Source: Paradesertivirga sp966210515 (GTDB lineage Bacteria; Bacteroidota; Bacteroidia; Sphingobacteriales; Sphingobacteriaceae). Taken from it: DNA of 64,000 nt. Shown here in pieces: positions 61,664-64,000 of this stretch. The notes below the pieces were generated by a model, which did no database searches, was not told the origin of the DNA, and saw only the letters and a list, made by a program, of their open reading frames with translations. Within the stretch, counting starts at the first letter, position 1; each line of letters opens with the position of its first letter. Made by a program: the position numbers and the translations under genes. The stretch spans positions 5,615-69,614 of the forward strand of contig CBIHLM010000017.1 in the NCBI GenBank assembly GCA_966210515.1. Direction: 5' to 3'.

Positions 61664-62869
61664 TTAAAGTGATTCCAGAAATTTGATGAGTTTATTTTTA
61701 TCAGTTGCAGTCAACTGTTGAAACTGGTTCTTGCTTGACTGCCCTTCGCCGCCATGTAAGGTTATAGCTTGTTCAATACTGTTGGCTCTTCCGTCGTGCA
61801 TTAAGAAATATCTGCCACCTTGTGAGTTTTTGGAAAGTCCAAGCCCCCATAGAGCAGGCGTCCGCCATTCTGCGGTTAAGGCTGTTCCTTCTGTATACCC
61901 GTCATTTAAGCCGCTGCCCATATCATGAAGCAACATATCCGTATATGGAAAAAATGTCTTTTCTGAAAGTGCGGCAATTTTAGAAATACCAGTTTTCAAT
62001 TCTGGAGTATGGCACTTGGCGCATCCAACGCTCATGAAAACACTTTTACCGGCCTGGACTTCTGCGTTATTGCTGTTGCGCTGAATTGGTGCTTTTAATG
62101 TTTGAAGGTAAAAAACCACATCAAGTACCGTTTGATTAGTTACTTCCGGATCAACCTCTAAGCCGTTATAGGTATCAAAGTATTCATAAGTAGAGCTAAT
62201 TCCCATATCCTGATTATAGGCGTTTACCGTTTGTTGTAATAAATCATAAACAGCTGCTTTTTTTCCGAATCTTCCTATATATTTTCCATTTCTCACGATA
62301 GTACCCGTTCTAATCTGGCAGTAGTCAGGAACTTTAATCCAGTTAGGCCGTCCAGAAATTCCATCCCCGTTCAAGTCATTTTCGTCAGCCATTGCGAGTA
62401 TTGTTGCGTCAGGAACGGCTTCGATAAATCCCAAGCCGGTATTTGCCGGAGGAGTAAATTTTGAAAAAGTAGCTCCTGCGGGAATTTTTTCAGGCATAAA
62501 GCCAGATGATGCACGGTTCTGTAATTGCGGAGCACCTTTATCTAAAAATTGATTCCCTAAAGTATCACTTTGACCGAACCTTGTAAGCGTAGTAAACGGA
62601 TGTCCTTTACCGTCACCTGCGTGGCATGTTCCGCATGATGTCGCGACGAATAAGGGTCCTAACCCCGTCTTATCGTTAAATATTTCGTCATTAAACGCGA
62701 TATCGCCCCTAAGAAACAATTTCTTCTGTTCACCTGAAAGGCCATCAACCGGCCCATCTAATATGTCTTCATCCGCCGGAGCCTGAGGCATAATCTTTTC
62801 GCAACTGCTTATGTAAACCAGTAATAGAATAGAAGTAATAAGGATTCCAAACGTCTTGAGCTTTTTCAT
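61664..62869 (-). CDS. Di-haem cytochrome of the DUF1111 (thiol oxidoreductase-like) family
   Basis: A lipoprotein signal (Cys23, YISSC) precedes 378 residues with two c-type haem sites, C79-G-T-C82-H83 and C283-A-K-C-H287. Family words include LGPLFVATSCGTCH, HPFTTLTRFGQSD, WRTPALWGLGL and FLMHDGRANSIEQAITLHGGEG. In other bacteria it sits with iron-uptake genes. It is a periplasmic redox enzyme of unknown substrate. It is divergent from the DtxR gene. Confidence 0.9.
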   Translation of the reverse strand: MKKLKTFGILITSILLLVYISSCEKIMPQAPADEDILDGPVDGLSGEQKKLFLRGDIAFNDEIFNDKTGLGPLFVATSCGTCHAGDGKGHPFTTLTRFGQSDTLGNQFLDKGAPQLQNRASSGFMPEKIPAGATFSKFTPPANTGLGFIEAVPDATILAMADENDLNGDGISGRPNWIKVPDYCQIRTGTIVRNGKYIGRFGKKAAVYDLLQQTVNAYNQDMGISSTYEYFDTYNGLEVDPEVTNQTVLDVVFYLQTLKAPIQRNSNNAEVQAGKSVFMSVGCAKCHTPELKTGISKIAALSEKTFFPYTDMLLHDMGSGLNDGYTEGTALTAEWRTPALWGLGLSKNSQGGRYFLMHDGRANSIEQAITLHGGEGQSSKNQFQQLTATDKNKLIKFLESL

Positions 62870-62908
62870 TGGTCTAGTTTATTTGATTCGATAAACAAAA
62901 CTACATTT

Positions 62909-62927
62909 TTAGATTAGCCTAACAAAT
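62909..62927. promoter_or_regulatory. DtxR/MntR-like operator
   Basis: TTAGATTAGCCTAACAAAT matches 15 of 19 bases of the DtxR/IdeR-type palindrome TTAGGTTAGCCTAACCTAA, including the whole central TTAGCCTAA. It lies in the 89-base gap between the DUF1111 gene (minus) and the DtxR gene (plus). It would let the metal-bound repressor block both. Confidence 0.7.
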
Positions 62928-62958
62928 TAATTTAGACGAATTTTATTATTTTTGTTTT

Positions 62959-63630
62959 ATGTTGTCATATACCGAGGAGAATTATTTAAAGGCAGTGCTA
63001 CTGCTTTCTATAAATAATGATGAGAAGAGTGAGGCCGGAACCAACAAAATAGCAGCTTCGTTAAACGTCAAGCCAGCGACAGCTTCGGATATGTTAAAAA
63101 AGCTGCGTGATAAAGATTTGCTGGCATATGAGAAGTATAGCAAGATAACACTCACTGCGAAAGGCCGGATTTCAGCAGTAGAAATCCTACGAAAGCACCG
63201 ATTGTGGGAGACATTTTTACATAACAAATTAGGCTTCGCATGGGATGAGGTACATGAAGTTGCTGAACAGTTGGAACATATTCAGTCTCAAAAACTAATT
63301 AATAAACTCGATGAATTTTTAGGTTATCCTACTGTTGATCCGCACGGTGATGTTATTCCGAGTGCAAATGGAGAAATTGAGCAGAGACAATATACTGCTT
63401 TATCACTGGTAAAGGTGGGAACGAGCTGCACAATAATGGGGGTGAAAGATAATTCTCAATCGTTTTTAAAATATGTTACTGAATTAGGTTTGAAAATCGG
63501 TGATCAATTGACTGTACTGTCAAGACAAGAGTTTGACGGGTCGATGGAGATTAACTTTAATAAGAAGACTTTAGCAGTTTCGCAGAAATTTGCGGATAAT
63601 ATTTCAGTCAACATAGTGGCACTTAAGTAG
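62959..63630 (+). CDS. DtxR/MntR-family metal-dependent repressor
   Basis: Residues about 1-65 are the winged helix (MLSYTEENYLKAVLLL, NKIAASLNVKPATASDMLKKL). Residues about 70-140 are the dimerisation part with metal ligands (EILRKHRLWETFLHNKLGFAWDEVHEVAEQLEHI, DPHGDVIPS). A C-terminal SH3-like FeoA domain follows (YTALSLVKVGTSCTIMGV). The 223-residue length is typical. It senses Fe(II) or Mn(II) and probably controls its own gene and the divergent cytochrome operon through the site at 62909. A TANNTTTG box (62947-62954) is just before its start. Confidence 0.93.
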   Translation: MLSYTEENYLKAVLLLSINNDEKSEAGTNKIAASLNVKPATASDMLKKLRDKDLLAYEKYSKITLTAKGRISAVEILRKHRLWETFLHNKLGFAWDEVHEVAEQLEHIQSQKLINKLDEFLGYPTVDPHGDVIPSANGEIEQRQYTALSLVKVGTSCTIMGVKDNSQSFLKYVTELGLKIGDQLTVLSRQEFDGSMEINFNKKTLAVSQKFADNISVNIVALK

Positions 63631-63647
63631 TAATTAATATTGAAGGG

Positions 63648-64000
63648 CTATAAAAGCCCTTCATCTGCAAATGAGAAATAACTATCTGCAGTTATAATAA
63701 TATGGTCTAAAATCGCTATATCAAGCATCTCACCTCCATTTTTAATTTTCTTAGTAAGGTGCAAATCGGCTTGGCTAGGTTTCAAATTTCCGGAAGGATG
63801 ATTATGACTTAGGATAATTGAACTAGCACATGCTTTTAATGCTGTGGAAAAAATCACTTTAGGATCTGCTACTGTACCTGCAAAACCTCCGGTTGATATT
63901 TCAGATATTCCAAGAACTTTGTTGGCTCTATTAAGCAATATGATCTTAAATTGCTCTTGCATCTCTAACTTATTTTGATCCCAGTTATTAAATAAAATGT
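63648..64000 (-). CDS. RadC/JAB-domain protein, N-terminus outside the window
   Basis: The frame stays open to the window edge: before the ATG at 63962 it reads NNWDQNKLEMQEQFKII, which continues the RadC family pattern. The true start is therefore beyond base 64000. The visible 117 residues have the JAMM metalloprotease-like motif ILSHNHPSGNLKPSQADLHLTKKI. RadC-like JAB proteins are common on Bacteroidota mobile elements and plasmids; their molecular role is unsettled. It converges with the DtxR gene, leaving 17 bases. Confidence 0.9.
   Translation of the reverse strand, partial: ILFNNWDQNKLEMQEQFKIILLNRANKVLGISEISTGGFAGTVADPKVIFSTALKACASSIILSHNHPSGNLKPSQADLHLTKKIKNGGEMLDIAILDHIIITADSYFSFADEGLL

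Overview
The window looks like the chromosome of a Bacteroidota bacterium, most likely a Sphingobacteriaceae member (Pedobacter/Mucilaginibacter type). The grounds are SusC/SusD pairs, Bacteroidota-only lipoprotein families (DUF4998, DUF5000-type, HYC_CC_PP, DUF6660), A+T-rich sequence and few Shine-Dalgarno sites. No database search was run; family names come from reading the proteins.

Region 1 (1-17.9 kb) is a glycan-utilisation region. It holds the tail of one SusC with its SusD, an AraC regulator, and a second complete SusC/SusD/lipoprotein set on the minus strand. After a 1.5 kb stretch without genes come a sugar mutarotase, a GH97 glycosidase, a GH29 alpha-L-fucosidase with a discoidin-like C-terminus, and an ECF sigma factor. 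Two broken pieces of GH29-type genes lie here, so fucosidase genes have been duplicated and lost.

Region 2 (18-24.6 kb) is a recombination and junk zone. It has a tyrosine recombinase, a tRNA 3'-end fragment (candidate att site), two small DNA-binding-type proteins, a CoiA-like nuclease gene broken by one in-frame TGA, two membrane proteins, an HxlR regulator and an alpha/beta-hydrolase that has lost its nucleophile.

Region 3 (24.6-63 kb) is a metal-handling island read almost wholly on the minus strand. Module A (24.6-41.9 kb) is copper/silver efflux: HMA chaperone, CopA ATPase with a ferredoxin-type reductase, two small AraC regulators with HMA-like heads, a class I aldolase, a CopB-type ATPase, two CusB-like adaptors, a TolC protein, a CusA split into two overlapping genes, a metal-binding lipoprotein, a beta-propeller and an HMA protein. 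Module B (42-51 kb) is copper storage and oxidation: secreted His/Cys proteins, haem-binding and DUF3347 proteins, a Csp-type copper store, three DUF305 proteins, a multicopper oxidase fused to a barrel, and a DUF2231 membrane protein with Met-rich repeats. Module C (51-60 kb) is zinc/cadmium/cobalt efflux: ZntA-like ATPase, Fur-family regulator, CzcB-like adaptor and a CzcA-TolC fusion. Module D (60-63.6 kb) is a redox set (porin, Rieske protein, di-haem cytochrome) divergent from a DtxR-family repressor, with a DtxR-like operator between them. The window ends inside a RadC/JAB gene, a type common on Bacteroidota mobile elements.

Together modules A-C would pump Cu(I), Ag(I) and Zn/Cd/Co out of the cytoplasm and periplasm, oxidise and bind copper outside the inner membrane, and control this with metal-responsive regulators. 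The most unusual points are the HMA-AraC regulator pair, the SD-coupled CusA split, a 14-base motif shared by three copper promoters, the barrel-fused oxidase, and the DtxR-controlled cytochrome/Rieske/porin set.
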